NCBI RefSeq assembly: GCF_003627155.1
Contig: NZ_CP032621.1
Span: forward strand, 992,001-1,056,000
Direction of reading: 5' to 3'
Source: Streptococcus gwangjuense
GTDB lineage: Bacteria > Bacillota > Bacilli > Lactobacillales > Streptococcaceae
Length of the DNA: 64,000 nucleotides
The notes beneath the pieces are model-generated. The model did no database searches. It saw only the letters and a list, made by a program, of their open reading frames with translations, and was not told the DNA's origin. The translations under genes and the position numbers were made by a program. Position 1 is the first letter of the stretch, and each line of letters starts with the position of its first letter. Shown here in pieces: positions 17,577 to 25,834 of this stretch.

Positions 17577-17911
17577 CGAATTTGTTCAAAATGCAAATGA
17601 ACCGCGATATGATCCCCATAACCACTTCTTTCCAAGTCACGTTGTAGACGATAGGAAATATAATGTTCTGCTATGGTAATGTAACCTGCACCCAGTAAAC
17701 GATGTTCAACCATAGACTGAATCATGCTGATGGTAGCACGTTCCACCTTGGCTTCTTCCAAATCCAAAACCACTTTCTTAGTGACTTGTGCAAGGTTTTG
17801 ACGCAAATCATCTGTCAATACATAGACAGTCTGAGCCGCCTTTAAGATAGCTTGGTAAATCTTATCTGGATTAAATTCAGCAATTTCTCCATCACGTTTG
17901 ATTACTTGCAT
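17573..17911 (-). CDS. Stand-alone ATP-cone domain protein
   Basis: A 112-residue protein made almost wholly of an ATP-cone: V-I-K-R-D-G-E-I-A-E-F-N-P-D-K-I-Y-Q-A-I-L-K-A-A, ending with Y-I-T-I-A-E-H-Y-I-S-Y-R. ATP-cones usually sit at the N-terminus of anaerobic or class I ribonucleotide reductases or in NrdR and sense ATP/dATP. Here there is no zinc ribbon and no reductase. The ATG at 17911 is preceded by AAAGGAG; the longer open frame only overlaps trmD. It probably joins the rimM-trmD operon and may be a nucleotide sensor. Confidence 0.75.
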   Translation of the reverse strand: MQVIKRDGEIAEFNPDKIYQAILKAAQTVYVLTDDLRQNLAQVTKKVVLDLEEAKVERATISMIQSMVEHRLLGAGYITIAEHYISYRLQRDLERSGYGDHIAVHLHFEQIR

Positions 17912-17922
17912 AGGTATCTCCT

Positions 17923-18642
17923 TTATTCTTTGTTTTCTTTGATTTCTGCCAGCATTTTTTCTTCTTCTGCTGTCAGTTGATAATTTTCTAACAAATCCGG
18001 TCTGCGCTCGTAGGTTTTCTTTAAACTCTCGTACAAGCGCCACTGACGGATTTTTTCATGGTGCCCGCTCATCAGAACATCTGGGACAACCATACCTCGA
18101 TAATCATAGGGACGTGTGTACTGAGGATATTCGAGAAGGCCTGAAGAAAAACTATCATCTTGGTGGCTAGACTCCTTGCCAATCACTTCTGGAATCAGAC
18201 GTACCGTAGCATCAATCATGGTCATAGCCGCCAATTCACCACCAGTCAGGACATAGTCCCCCAGGGAAATCTCATCTGTCACCAAGGTCTTAATGCGCTC
18301 ATCATATCCTTCGTAGTGCCCACAGATAAAGATTAGCTCTTCCTCTTGAGCCAAATCCTCAGCATAAGCCTGATTAAACTGCTTTCCAGCTGGATCGAGG
18401 AGAATCACGCGCGGATTTTTCTTTTCAATAGCATCAAAGGCATCGAAAATGGGTTGGGCTCGAAGTAACATCCCCTGACCACCTCCATATGGCTCGTCGT
18501 CCACATGGCGGGCCTTTTCAGCATTTTCTCGAAAATTATGATACTGGATATCCAAGAGCCCTTTTTCTCGAGCCTTTCCAACGATTGAGTGCTCAAGTGG
18601 AGAAAACATCTCTGGAAAGAGGGTTAAAATATCAATCTTCAT
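17923..18642 (-). CDS. trmD: tRNA (guanine-N1)-methyltransferase TrmD
   Basis: A 239-residue SPOUT methyltransferase that makes m1G37 in tRNA. It shows the N-terminal [13 protein letters not shown], the knot motif [12 protein letters not shown] and [12 protein letters not shown]. It overlaps rimM by 11 nt, the standard pairing. Confidence 0.97.
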   Translation of the reverse strand: MKIDILTLFPEMFSPLEHSIVGKAREKGLLDIQYHNFRENAEKARHVDDEPYGGGQGMLLRAQPIFDAFDAIEKKNPRVILLDPAGKQFNQAYAEDLAQEEELIFICGHYEGYDERIKTLVTDEISLGDYVLTGGELAAMTMIDATVRLIPEVIGKESSHQDDSFSSGLLEYPQYTRPYDYRGMVVPDVLMSGHHEKIRQWRLYESLKKTYERRPDLLENYQLTAEEEKMLAEIKENKE

Positions 18643-19150
18643 CGTCTAATCCTTCTAAGATTTCCACATCGACCCGTTTATTTGGAATATCAACATTGAG
18701 AACCACTGGTGGGATATAAGGCAAGAGCAAGTCACGCTTACCTTTTCGCTTGACCACCCAGACATCGTTGGCACCTGGTTGCAAGATTTCCTTGATAGTC
18801 CCAATCAAGTTCTCTCCCTCATAGACTTCCAAACCAATAATCTCGTGATAGTAGAATTCACCATCGTCTAGATCATTCAAATCTTCCTCAGCAACCTTGA
18901 GACTGTACCCCTTGTACTTTTCGATAGCATTGATATGGTACATATCTTTGAATTTAATAATGTCAAAGTTCTTCTGTTTACGGTGGCTAGCAATGGTCAC
19001 TGTTTGAACAAACTGATCTTTTTCATCAAACAAAGCCAGCTTAGCCCCTTTTTTAAACCGTTCTTCTGCAAAATCTGTCACAGACAAGACTCGCATCTCA
19101 CCCTGCAACCCCTGCGTATTAACGATTTTCCCAACATTAAAGTAGTTCAT
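18632..19150 (-). CDS. rimM: 16S rRNA processing factor RimM
   Basis: A 172-residue ribosome maturation factor: an N-terminal RimM beta barrel ([16 protein letters not shown]) and a C-terminal PRC barrel ending with [13 protein letters not shown]. It assists 30S head assembly with S19. First gene of rimM-trmD. Confidence 0.96.
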   Translation of the reverse strand: MNYFNVGKIVNTQGLQGEMRVLSVTDFAEERFKKGAKLALFDEKDQFVQTVTIASHRKQKNFDIIKFKDMYHINAIEKYKGYSLKVAEEDLNDLDDGEFYYHEIIGLEVYEGENLIGTIKEILQPGANDVWVVKRKGKRDLLLPYIPPVVLNVDIPNKRVDVEILEGLDDED

Positions 19151-19180
19151 CTTGTCTCCTGTACTCTCCTTTTTTTCATC

Positions 19181-19969
19181 TTATTCTGACAATTCTCGAA
19201 TAATAGTCGCAATTTTTTCGGGTTCAGACCACTGTAAATAATGGTGACTCCCTCCTAAAATGAGTTTAGTATTGGAAGTCCAATATTCTGATTCTCTGTA
19301 CTCTTTTTCTCTATAAGGCTGACAAAAAATAAATACAGGGATATAAGATTCTATAGATACATTCTCAAAATCTTCCTCAGTAATCTCTCCAGATATCTGA
19401 AATCCTGTATCTTGATTTTCCAACTCTGAACCTTTTTCTTGCATTATTTCCCAGATTTCTTTATTAATTTCAGTGCTAAATGTCTCTTGAGTTAAATTCT
19501 TAAAATAAAATTCAGGACCACACTCTTCAATCAACATCATCTGCTTTTCCATTTCTGGATAAGGATTTTCTGAAAAATCAGCAAACATGACTTTTTTAGT
19601 TGTCGGTTCAATTGCTACTAAAGCCTGACACTTAATTGGTTTCTTGAGTAATTTGCAAGCTAAAATTCCACTCAAACTATGTGTACAAAGTATATATTCA
19701 GAAATCCCTAATTCTTCAAGTACTTTATAAACTGCATCTGCAAGATTATCTAGATTTTTTCCAGCTTGGTCATGAATCGGACTCCTACCTGTGTTCGGAA
19801 AATCAATTGTCAAATAACCAATTGTAGGAGGAAGTTTTTCAAGTATAAGTGAAAAATTTTCATAACTTGGTAGTAAACCTGCCCCACTTAAACAAACTAG
19901 CATTTTCTTTTGCTTTTGATAAGTAACAGAGAGACTACCAATTTCTGTAGATACTTCAATCCTCTTCAT
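19181..19969 (-). CDS. Alpha/beta-hydrolase family protein
   Basis: A 262-residue hydrolase-fold protein. The nucleophile elbow is probably C-T-H-S-L-S-G near residue 92, a variant of G-x-S-x-G. An oxyanion-type loop is at L-S-G-A-G-L-L-P and the late His is in G-G-S-H-H-Y-L. Substrate unknown. ATG 19969 is preferred; a GTG four codons upstream is possible. It is AT-richer than its neighbours and separates the rimM-trmD and khpA-rpsP groups, suggesting an accessory insertion. Confidence 0.75.
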   Translation of the reverse strand: MKRIEVSTEIGSLSVTYQKQKKMLVCLSGAGLLPSYENFSLILEKLPPTIGYLTIDFPNTGRSPIHDQAGKNLDNLADAVYKVLEELGISEYILCTHSLSGILACKLLKKPIKCQALVAIEPTTKKVMFADFSENPYPEMEKQMMLIEECGPEFYFKNLTQETFSTEINKEIWEIMQEKGSELENQDTGFQISGEITEEDFENVSIESYIPVFIFCQPYREKEYRESEYWTSNTKLILGGSHHYLQWSEPEKIATIIRELSE

Positions 19970-20072
19970 AAAGAAATCCACTCGTTCTATATAATGAATT
20001 ATTAAAAATCCTTATCCCTTATTTTATCACGTTCTATGGATTTTCTCAAGTTGGAGTAAGAGGACAATAGCT

Positions 20073-20399
20073 CTACTTCCCCTTCAAAAATCCTTCCAAA
20101 TCTCGTTCATGCTGATATTTGATAGCCGCCTTTTTGTCTTTTTCAAAAATGGTCTTGGTTAGATCTATGTCGTTGATGGCCGCAATTGCGACAGTGTAGT
20201 GAATGATATCAGCCAATTCTTTTGCTAGTTCCTCGTTCGAATCTTGAACTCCTTCTTTTCGACCAGAGCGTCCATTTAAAACCTCAGCAACTTCTCCAAC
20301 TTCTTCTACTAGCTTAATAAAAAGCCCTTCTTCTGTTCTAGATTGTCGGTAATGGTCAAGTAAATATTCCTCTAGTTGTCTAACTGTTAAATCTCTCAT
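20073..20399 (-). CDS. MazG-like nucleotide pyrophosphohydrolase
   Basis: A 108-residue all-alpha NTP-pyrophosphohydrolase with the metal-binding E-E-V-G-E-V-A-E and the later E-E-L-A-K-E-L-A-D-I-I-H-Y. This class hydrolyses house-cleaning nucleotides to monophosphates. The ATG at 20399 is preceded by AGGAGAAAGA; the frame is open to 20456 but that part overlaps the khpA region. Confidence 0.8.
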   Translation of the reverse strand: MRDLTVRQLEEYLLDHYRQSRTEEGLFIKLVEEVGEVAEVLNGRSGRKEGVQDSNEELAKELADIIHYTVAIAAINDIDLTKTIFEKDKKAAIKYQHERDLEGFLKGK

Positions 20400-20442
20400 T
20401 CTTTCTCCTGGCAAAAAAAGCGAGACATTCGTCCCGCCCTTC

Positions 20443-20682
20443 TTATTTTTCGTCAATAACGATTCTTACTTTTTTGTCTTCAGTTGGGACAGAGTAGACA
20501 ATCGTTCTTATCGCAGAAATAGTGCGACCCTTACGACCGATTACACGACCCACATCGCTTTGATCAAGATCCAAATGATATTCCAAAAATTCTGGTGTAT
20601 CTTCAATCTTGATAGTTAAGGCATCTGGTTGTGAAATCAAGGGTTTCACAATCGCAATAATGAGATTTTCAATCGTATCCAT
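20443..20682 (-). CDS. khpA: KhpA, KH-domain RNA-binding protein
   Basis: A 79-residue KH domain with the [14 protein letters not shown] loop. In pneumococci KhpA works with KhpB/EloR in the control of cell elongation and division. It lies 19 bp after rpsP in the usual order. Confidence 0.95.
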   Translation of the reverse strand: MDTIENLIIAIVKPLISQPDALTIKIEDTPEFLEYHLDLDQSDVGRVIGRKGRTISAIRTIVYSVPTEDKKVRIVIDEK

Positions 20683-20701
20683 CTGTCAACCTACTTTAAA
20701 C

Positions 20702-20974
20702 TTATTTTGAGAATTTAGAATCGTGGAATTTTTTCAATACGCCTTCTTTTGAAAGGATGTTACGTACTGTATCTGAAGGTTGAGCTCCATCAGCCAACCA
20801 TGCAAGAACGCGGTCTTCTTTCAAAGTTACTTGGTTTTCAGCAACAAGTGGGTTGTAAGTTCCAACTGTTTCGATGAAACGTCCGTCACGTGGTGAACGT
20901 GAATCTGCTACATTGATACGGTAGAAAGGTTTTTTCTTAGAACCCATACGAGTCAAACGGATTTTAACTGCCAT
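20702..20974 (-). CDS. rpsP: Ribosomal protein S16
   Basis: A 90-residue 30S protein with the conserved start [19 protein letters not shown]. Full length; first gene of rpsP-khpA. Confidence 0.98.
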   Translation of the reverse strand: MAVKIRLTRMGSKKKPFYRINVADSRSPRDGRFIETVGTYNPLVAENQVTLKEDRVLAWLADGAQPSDTVRNILSKEGVLKKFHDSKFSK

Positions 20975-21038
20975 TTTTAAAGTCTCTTTTCTTATTTTTT
21001 ATTTCGGTGAAATAGCTGAGCTATTTAGCACATGTTCT

Positions 21039-21066
21039 ATTATAACAGATTTCTAACAGGTGTCAA
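21039..21066 (-). promoter_or_regulatory. rpsP promoter
   Basis: On the minus strand a consensus TTGACA (plus 21061-21066) and TATAAT (plus 21039-21044), with a TG one base before the -10, are spaced by 16 bp. The -35 lies in a TGTCAAG...CTTGACA inverted repeat (21061-21081). Confidence 0.85.
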
Positions 21067-21084
21067 GAAAAAAACTTGACAGAC

Positions 21085-21292
21085 TATAAAATTCTTAAAT
21101 CATTTAGAAATTTGTTATATTTTAAAGAAAAATCAGAAAGAGAATGTCATAAATACTATTTTAGAAAAATTTTATAAAGACCATAAAGTCAAACCCTCCA
21201 TCTCTCCTGAACGTGATTTGGATGCTTGGCTTCTAAATTCCAAGCCTGTTCCCAAGCGAAATATCAAGGATTTTAAGAATGATATCTACTAA
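21085..21292 (+). pseudogene. C-terminal relic of an unidentified protein
   Basis: A + strand frame without a usable start reads ...N-T-I-L-E-K-F-Y-K-D-H-K-V-K-P and ends in K-R-N-I-K-D-F-K-N-D-I-Y followed by TAA at 21290-21292. Codon usage looks coding and GC is higher than in the flanks, so it is probably the tail of a lost gene. I do not recognise the family. The rest of the gap to 21381 holds nothing clear. Confidence 0.35.
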
Positions 21293-21381
21293 AGTTGTTT
21301 GACTATCAAGGGCTTTTATTAAAAAATTTTTTCAAATAATTGCCACCTTGGCACATAAATTCTTGCTTTCCAAATTTAAAT

Positions 21382-21428
21382 GTGATATATTTATAACATA
21401 AAATTTAAGTGTTATATATTTATAACAC
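21382..21428 (+). promoter_or_regulatory. Tandem operator-like palindromes upstream of the membrane/XRE pair
   Basis: GTGTTATATATTTATAACAC (21409-21428) is a perfect dyad. A degenerate copy, GTGATATATTTATAACAT, starts at about 21382. The pair lies directly before the ribosome site and resembles sites for a small XRE repressor; the XRE gene two cistrons down is the natural candidate. The TATAAC-like segments may also be the -10. Confidence 0.6.
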
Positions 21429-21444
21429 AAAAAAGGAGTCTATC

Positions 21445-22023
21445 ATGAAAAAAAGTCAAAAAATGCGTGGCCTCATTGCAATGATTGCTGTAGCTCTCTT
21501 TATTGATTTTATTGTTTTATTTGGTTCTAATCTTAGTTGGGGACCCAAGTTAGTTATTACTGGTATTTCAGTGTCAGGTCAAATTGTAGCTATTTGTAGC
21601 TGGCTACATAAGAGTCAGAAAGGTAAGGGAAAGATTATTTTTGACTTATCTGCTAAGCTTTACACGATACTTGTGTTTGCAGCAAGCATTTTTTATACAG
21701 TAGGAATTTGGGTTGCGACCCCAAGCGAAAGTTCTGGTATTAAAGAATGGATTTTGGGAATTGGCCTCGTTATTGAAGTGATTGTATTTGGTTTTTTCTC
21801 TTTGAAAAATGTCAAGGAAACTCCGGACGAACGCTTTTATGCCAATTTAGCAAAGGCAGCTAGCTTGATGTTAGTTTTTACACTAGGCGCACTGATGAGC
21901 CTAACAGTTATCATTGGGTATATGGGGTCTCTCACTCTTTACATGGGTCAAGTCTTTATTAGCATAGCTGCCTTGATTTTCATCTTTGCGGTTGTCTACT
22001 TTATCTTGGAACGGAGAGGATAA
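21445..22023 (+). CDS. Multipass membrane protein paired with XRE regulator
   Basis: A 192-residue protein with about six hydrophobic helices and short loops. AAAGGAG (21432-21438) fixes the ATG at 21445 (M-K-K-S-Q-K-M-R-G); the upstream in-frame start lies inside the operator. It resembles the small membrane proteins commonly encoded next to YgzD/YozG-type XRE regulators in Firmicutes; function unknown. The regulator starts 3 nt after it. Confidence 0.7.
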   Translation: MKKSQKMRGLIAMIAVALFIDFIVLFGSNLSWGPKLVITGISVSGQIVAICSWLHKSQKGKGKIIFDLSAKLYTILVFAASIFYTVGIWVATPSESSGIKEWILGIGLVIEVIVFGFFSLKNVKETPDERFYANLAKAASLMLVFTLGALMSLTVIIGYMGSLTLYMGQVFISIAALIFIFAVVYFILERRG

Positions 22024-22025
22024 GC

Positions 22026-22250
22026 ATGGCCAAAGAAAGCAAGATTATTACTAATCTTAAATCTGTTCGTGAGTCGACAGGCATGACCCAGCAGGAGTTA
22101 GCCGACCTCATCGGCATGCGACGCGAGACAATTCTGCACTTGGAAAATAACCGTTACAACCCTTCGCTGGAAATGGCTCTTAAAATTGCTCAAGTTTTTA
22201 ATCTGAAAGTAGAAGACCTCTTTGAACTCAGACAGAACGAGGAAGCATAA
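22026..22250 (+). CDS. Small XRE-family transcriptional regulator
   Basis: A 74-residue protein consisting almost only of a Cro/CI helix-turn-helix: M-T-Q-Q-E-L-A-D-L-I-G-M-R-R-E-T-I-L-H-L-E-N, then Y-N-P-S-L-E-M-A-L-K-I-A. This is the YozG-like group of short XRE regulators. Co-transcribed with the membrane gene and likely an autorepressor acting at 21382-21428. Confidence 0.88.
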   Translation: MAKESKIITNLKSVRESTGMTQQELADLIGMRRETILHLENNRYNPSLEMALKIAQVFNLKVEDLFELRQNEEA

Positions 22251-22366
22251 TTCTTTTCGAGACCTAGTATTAAGTTCATTGATTAATTAGGAATTGAATT
22301 CAAAAGAAAAATCCTTTGAAAATGTGCTCTTTTAAAATATAGTAATTCTTTCGAATTAACCTTTAC

Positions 22367-22404
22367 TAATTGTGATGCTTTACGAGCTTTCTTAAGACCT
22401 GGTT
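22367..22404 (-). repeat. rpsI 3'-end fragment, copy 1 of a 38-bp direct repeat
   Basis: These 38 bp are identical to 26300-26337. Read on the minus strand they encode P-G-L-K-K-A-R-K-A-S-Q-L, the C-terminus of ribosomal protein S9. Flanking sequence diverges at once, so this is not a gene. It is a candidate attachment-site half. Confidence 0.75.
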
Positions 22405-22505
22405 GGGGCACCACTTATTTTATCCAATTTCAAAATGCTTTAAAATCAACGTTTTCATAAGTTTCTAAAAATTCAAATTTCAATTAAGTTCAATCACTTT
22501 CATTT

Positions 22506-22572
22506 AAATAAGGTAAACTTTCATTAAAAATAAGATAAAATCGAACCAGAATATCAAAAGTTTACCTTATTT
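22506..22572 (+). repeat. Perfect 16-bp inverted repeat
   Basis: AAATAAGGTAAACTTT (22506-22521) is exactly complementary to AAAGTTTACCTTATTT (22557-22572), with a 35-nt AT-rich spacer and GGTTTTT after it. It could be a terminator-like hairpin, a protein-binding pair or the ends of a tiny non-autonomous element. Confidence 0.6.
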
Positions 22573-22748
22573 GGTTTTTACAGAGGTGAAATAGGGGTTC
22601 ACTACACGTCAATAGATGTTAGAAACCTTGATTTTAAGCGATTCTTGAAATTCTAAATTTCACTACATTGCAATATAAATCAACCGAATCACTACCTTTT
22701 TCACTACCTTTTTTGAAATAAGAATAATGATTCGGATATATAAAAGAA

Positions 22749-22780
22749 GAGGAACTTTATTGTGAAGCTCCTCTTTTTGT
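22749..22780 (+). terminator. Strong + strand terminator
   Basis: AAGAGGAaCTT pairs with AAGcTCCTCTT across TATTGTG and is followed by TTTG. No + strand gene is near it, so it may be left from a lost gene. Confidence 0.6.
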
Positions 22781-23073
22781 TATGTGTTCTTTTTCTCACA
22801 GATCGTATGACCTGGTTTGACACAGTTGGATTTCAGGTACTTTCAGTTTAGCTTTATATCAACCATCATCAAAATCCAACTATTTTCTTATTTTAAAAAA
22901 TATGAATAAGTTTGATTGAATGAGGGAATTTCTTTAAATTTTTTCTTAGCACCTATAAGTTAATAATACTATTCTTTAAATTATAGTTTATAATTATCTG
23001 ATGTTTCAATGACCACAAAACAAAGTACAGCGAATCACTTCCTTTAGTCAAACATATAACTGAACAACATTGT

Positions 23074-23859
23074 TTATCTTCCTGCACTTTCATATTTTTT
23101 CAATCCTTTTCTAAAAATTGTACGACTGATAATAATCAAAAAAACTGTAAAAACTATTTGATAGAAAAATAGGTTCAATGTATCTTTCCCTAAAAATATT
23201 AATACTGCAGGATTGGCAATTAATAAATTGGGAACAAATAACATAGTGATCAATCTGTTAATACCTGTAAAAATATTATATGGATACTTAGAAATTCCAA
23301 TATAATTCAAAAATACATCTACTTTTGAAAATTTAGTTGGGAACCAAAATGAACTAATCGTTATTAGAAACCAAATTGAATAATATATAATACAACCACA
23401 CATTAAAGAAAGGATATAAAATAATATTTTTAATGAATTTAAATGTACATTTAAATTTCCATAACTTATAAAAATGATCGCAAGACCAAAAAAAGTATTC
23501 ACGAATTGAACTAAATTAAATGATCTAAAAATATAGAACAACTGAGTATCAAACGGCCTCAATAAAATTTGATCCAAGTTACCACTCAAAATATCTGATT
23601 CTAAAATTCCCATACTTCTAATTAACAATCCCATCATAACTCCATCTACAATAGTGTAGGAACCTACCAAAAATAAAATTTGATAATAGTCCCAACCATT
23701 AAAAGAGTCTATGTTTAAGAAAATCAATCTAAAAAATACAATAGGTAAACCAATCCACAGTATCGACGAAAATAGACCACAAAAGAAGTCAAAATGAAAA
23801 TTCATATCAGATTTAAAACCAAAATGAAGTAGCCTAAAAATTACTTTTATTCTAAACAT
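23074..23859 (-). CDS. ABC-2 type permease (COG3694-like)
   Basis: A 261-residue membrane protein with six helices and the family segment S-D-I-L-S-G-N-L-D-Q-I-L-L-R-P in the first cytoplasmic part. GGGAGGAT just before ATG 23859 decides the start over ATG 23874. It pairs with the next permease and the ATPase upstream to form a COG4586/4587/3694 exporter. Strongly AT-rich compared with the housekeeping genes. Confidence 0.85.
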   Translation of the reverse strand: MFRIKVIFRLLHFGFKSDMNFHFDFFCGLFSSILWIGLPIVFFRLIFLNIDSFNGWDYYQILFLVGSYTIVDGVMMGLLIRSMGILESDILSGNLDQILLRPFDTQLFYIFRSFNLVQFVNTFFGLAIIFISYGNLNVHLNSLKILFYILSLMCGCIIYYSIWFLITISSFWFPTKFSKVDVFLNYIGISKYPYNIFTGINRLITMLFVPNLLIANPAVLIFLGKDTLNLFFYQIVFTVFLIIISRTIFRKGLKKYESAGR

Positions 23860-23860
23860 T

Positions 23861-24655
23861 TTATCCTCCCACATTTGAGAAGTGCTCCACTCCTTTTCTC
23901 AATATGAATCTTGATATAATATAAAAAATGATGCACCAAATCAATTGAATACAAATAATTCTCAAATAGTCTATTAATTTATATGTATCATTACTAAACA
24001 TCTGAAGCGGTTCATATACTAAGTATTTAAAAGGTAATACATCTAAAAACAGACGAAAATTATTTGAAAAAAAACTTAAAGGCAATAATATTCCTGATAA
24101 AAACTGAATTACTATTTCTTTAACAGTAAGGACAAAAAATATATTTTCTAACCAAAAAGAAAGCATACCTACACAACATGATATTAAAAACCATAGAACC
24201 ATAGATAGAATAATTGCAATACTTCCTAAAATAAGAATTTCAATGGTTAATAACTCATTCTTGTAATAAACACTGGAGAATAAAATGACAGGAATGATGA
24301 TAAATAATAAATGAGCAAGCCTATCTCCAAGCATTTTACAAAAATAATACTTATAAAAAGTAACAGGTTTTATTAATATGCTAAAAAAATTTCCTGAATG
24401 AACATCGTCATTGATTTCCCAATCAACTGGATAAAAAACAAAATATGAAAAAATTATAGTCCCCAAATAGTATTGAACCATTGAGGTAAAATCATATCCT
24501 GCTATATTTATCTGGTTACTCTGATATATATACGTCCATAAAAATACTGATATCATAATTTGTATACTTGCCTGTAACATTAACAATAGTACACTTGATT
24601 TATAGTTCAAAATAGATCGAAATGATATCAGAATAATAGACATTTCTTTTTTCAA
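23861..24655 (-). CDS. ABC-2 type permease (COG4587-like)
   Basis: A 264-residue membrane protein with six helices and the related motif D-D-V-H-S-G-N-F-F-S-I-L-I-K-P. The likely start is TTG at 24655, five bases after AAGGAG and overlapping the ATPase stop by 4 nt; ATG 24643 lies too far from the site. Second subunit of the heterodimeric channel. Confidence 0.85.
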   Translation of the reverse strand: MKKEMSIILISFRSILNYKSSVLLLMLQASIQIMISVFLWTYIYQSNQINIAGYDFTSMVQYYLGTIIFSYFVFYPVDWEINDDVHSGNFFSILIKPVTFYKYYFCKMLGDRLAHLLFIIIPVILFSSVYYKNELLTIEILILGSIAIILSMVLWFLISCCVGMLSFWLENIFFVLTVKEIVIQFLSGILLPLSFFSNNFRLFLDVLPFKYLVYEPLQMFSNDTYKLIDYLRIICIQLIWCIIFYIISRFILRKGVEHFSNVGG

Positions 24656-25638
24656 TTGTGCTCCTTTTTTGTAAAATAGTTTTGTAAAATAATTTCTTCT
24701 AAAGAAAGATTTGATATTTCAAAATCTTCTATATCTACAAGCTTATTGATTGATTCTAATGTCTCAAAGACAAAATCTCTAGGTATTTTTAGTATACATT
24801 CCGATTTTGTTTGAGAAATGACTACTACTCCTTTAACAGAGCATAACTCTGGTACCAAATCTAATGTCATTTTTATCTTTAAATATTTAAAATCAGAAAA
24901 TTTAGATAAAATAACATCCATTGACTCCTGCAAAATAATTTTTCCTTTGTCAATGACGATTAATTCGTCACAAACAGACGAAATATCATCCATATCATGA
25001 CTCGTTAAAATAATAGTAGTATGACATTCTTCATTCATTTTCTTTAAAAATGTTCTGATATCTTTTTTAGACTGTATATCTAACCCTATAGTAGGCTCGT
25101 CTAAAAATAATATTTCCGGACTTGTTAAAGATGCCGCGATAAACTCCATTTTCATTTTTTGTCCAAGAGAGAGGGTCCGGACCTGCTGGTAAAGCTGATC
25201 TTTTACATTCAACAAATTGCTTAATTCCTGAATTCGTTCTTGTAAAATCGCCGGTTCTACCTCATATAAAGTACCAATCAATTGAAAATAATCCATAGCC
25301 GAAACATCTTGAAATAACTGTAATTTATTTCCTACTACTATTGAAATTTTTTTTCTAAAATTTATACTTCTTTTAAATGGAATTTCTCCATTCACTTCTA
25401 ATTTTCCGGAACTAGGATAAAGAGTCCCAGTCAACATTTTAATCGTTGTGGATTTACCAGCTCCATTACTCCCAATAAAGCCAACTATACTCCCTCTCTT
25501 AATCGTAAAACTAATATCTTGAACAGCTCGAATCGTTATTTGATTACGTTTCAAAAATCTCTTGATAAATGGGAGTCTTGAATCAAAATTATAAAAATTT
25601 TTAGATAAATTCTGAGCATTAATAACTATTTCACTCAT
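24652..25638 (-). CDS. ABC-2 exporter ATPase (COG4586-like)
   Basis: A 328-residue ATPase. Walker A is G-S-N-G-A-G-K-S-T, the signature is the variant L-S-L-G-Q-K-M-K-M-E, Walker B is I-L-F-L-D-E-P-T-I-G-L-D and the switch is T-S-H-D-M. A C-terminal regulatory segment of about 90 residues follows. AAAGGAGAG precedes ATG 25638. Members of this transporter group export peptides, antibiotics or glycolipid-like compounds; the substrate is not shown here. Confidence 0.88.
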   Translation of the reverse strand: MSEIVINAQNLSKNFYNFDSRLPFIKRFLKRNQITIRAVQDISFTIKRGSIVGFIGSNGAGKSTTIKMLTGTLYPSSGKLEVNGEIPFKRSINFRKKISIVVGNKLQLFQDVSAMDYFQLIGTLYEVEPAILQERIQELSNLLNVKDQLYQQVRTLSLGQKMKMEFIAASLTSPEILFLDEPTIGLDIQSKKDIRTFLKKMNEECHTTIILTSHDMDDISSVCDELIVIDKGKIILQESMDVILSKFSDFKYLKIKMTLDLVPELCSVKGVVVISQTKSECILKIPRDFVFETLESINKLVDIEDFEISNLSLEEIILQNYFTKKEHN

Positions 25639-25834
25639 ATATCTCTCCTTTCGATAAAATATATTTACTTGTACTTTTTCCATACTTTACCAAAATGCTA
25701 AAGATTGAGCTAAAATCTTCGGGATGGGTAAAATAATATTTGTCTTTAAAAAGTTTCTCAAAACCTTCAAGGCGATTATTGAAATCATTAAATTTTGTAT
25801 TGTCTAGCTGGTTGAATGTCTCTTTAATATCCAT
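25631..25834 (-). CDS. Small acidic/aromatic ORF leading the ABC-2 operon
   Basis: A 67-residue ORF starting M-D-I-K-E-T-F-N-Q-L-D, rich in F, Y, K, D and N. GGAGAAAG lies 3-7 nt upstream and the stop overlaps the ATPase start by 8 nt, so it is translationally coupled. No signal peptide or double-glycine motif is seen. It may be an exported-peptide precursor, a small regulator or the tail of a decayed enzyme. Confidence 0.55.
   Translation of the reverse strand: MDIKETFNQLDNTKFNDFNNRLEGFEKLFKDKYYFTHPEDFSSIFSILVKYGKSTSKYILSKGEIYE

Larger units (their letters stand above)
22251..23073. other. Gene-free AT-rich stretch with repeats and element-end-like sequences
   Basis: No credible gene. It holds an rpsI 3'-end fragment (22367-22404), a perfect 16-bp inverted repeat (22506-22521 / 22557-22572), TTCACTACA-type direct repeats around 22600-22710, and a good + strand terminator (22749-22778). 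The composition suggests the eroded end of an integrated element. Confidence 0.5.

Noticed and set aside
17912..18043. N-terminal extension of the ATP-cone ORF
   Set aside because: It lies in the trmD coding region in another frame; the ATG at 17911 has a proper AAAGGAG site and matches the domain start.
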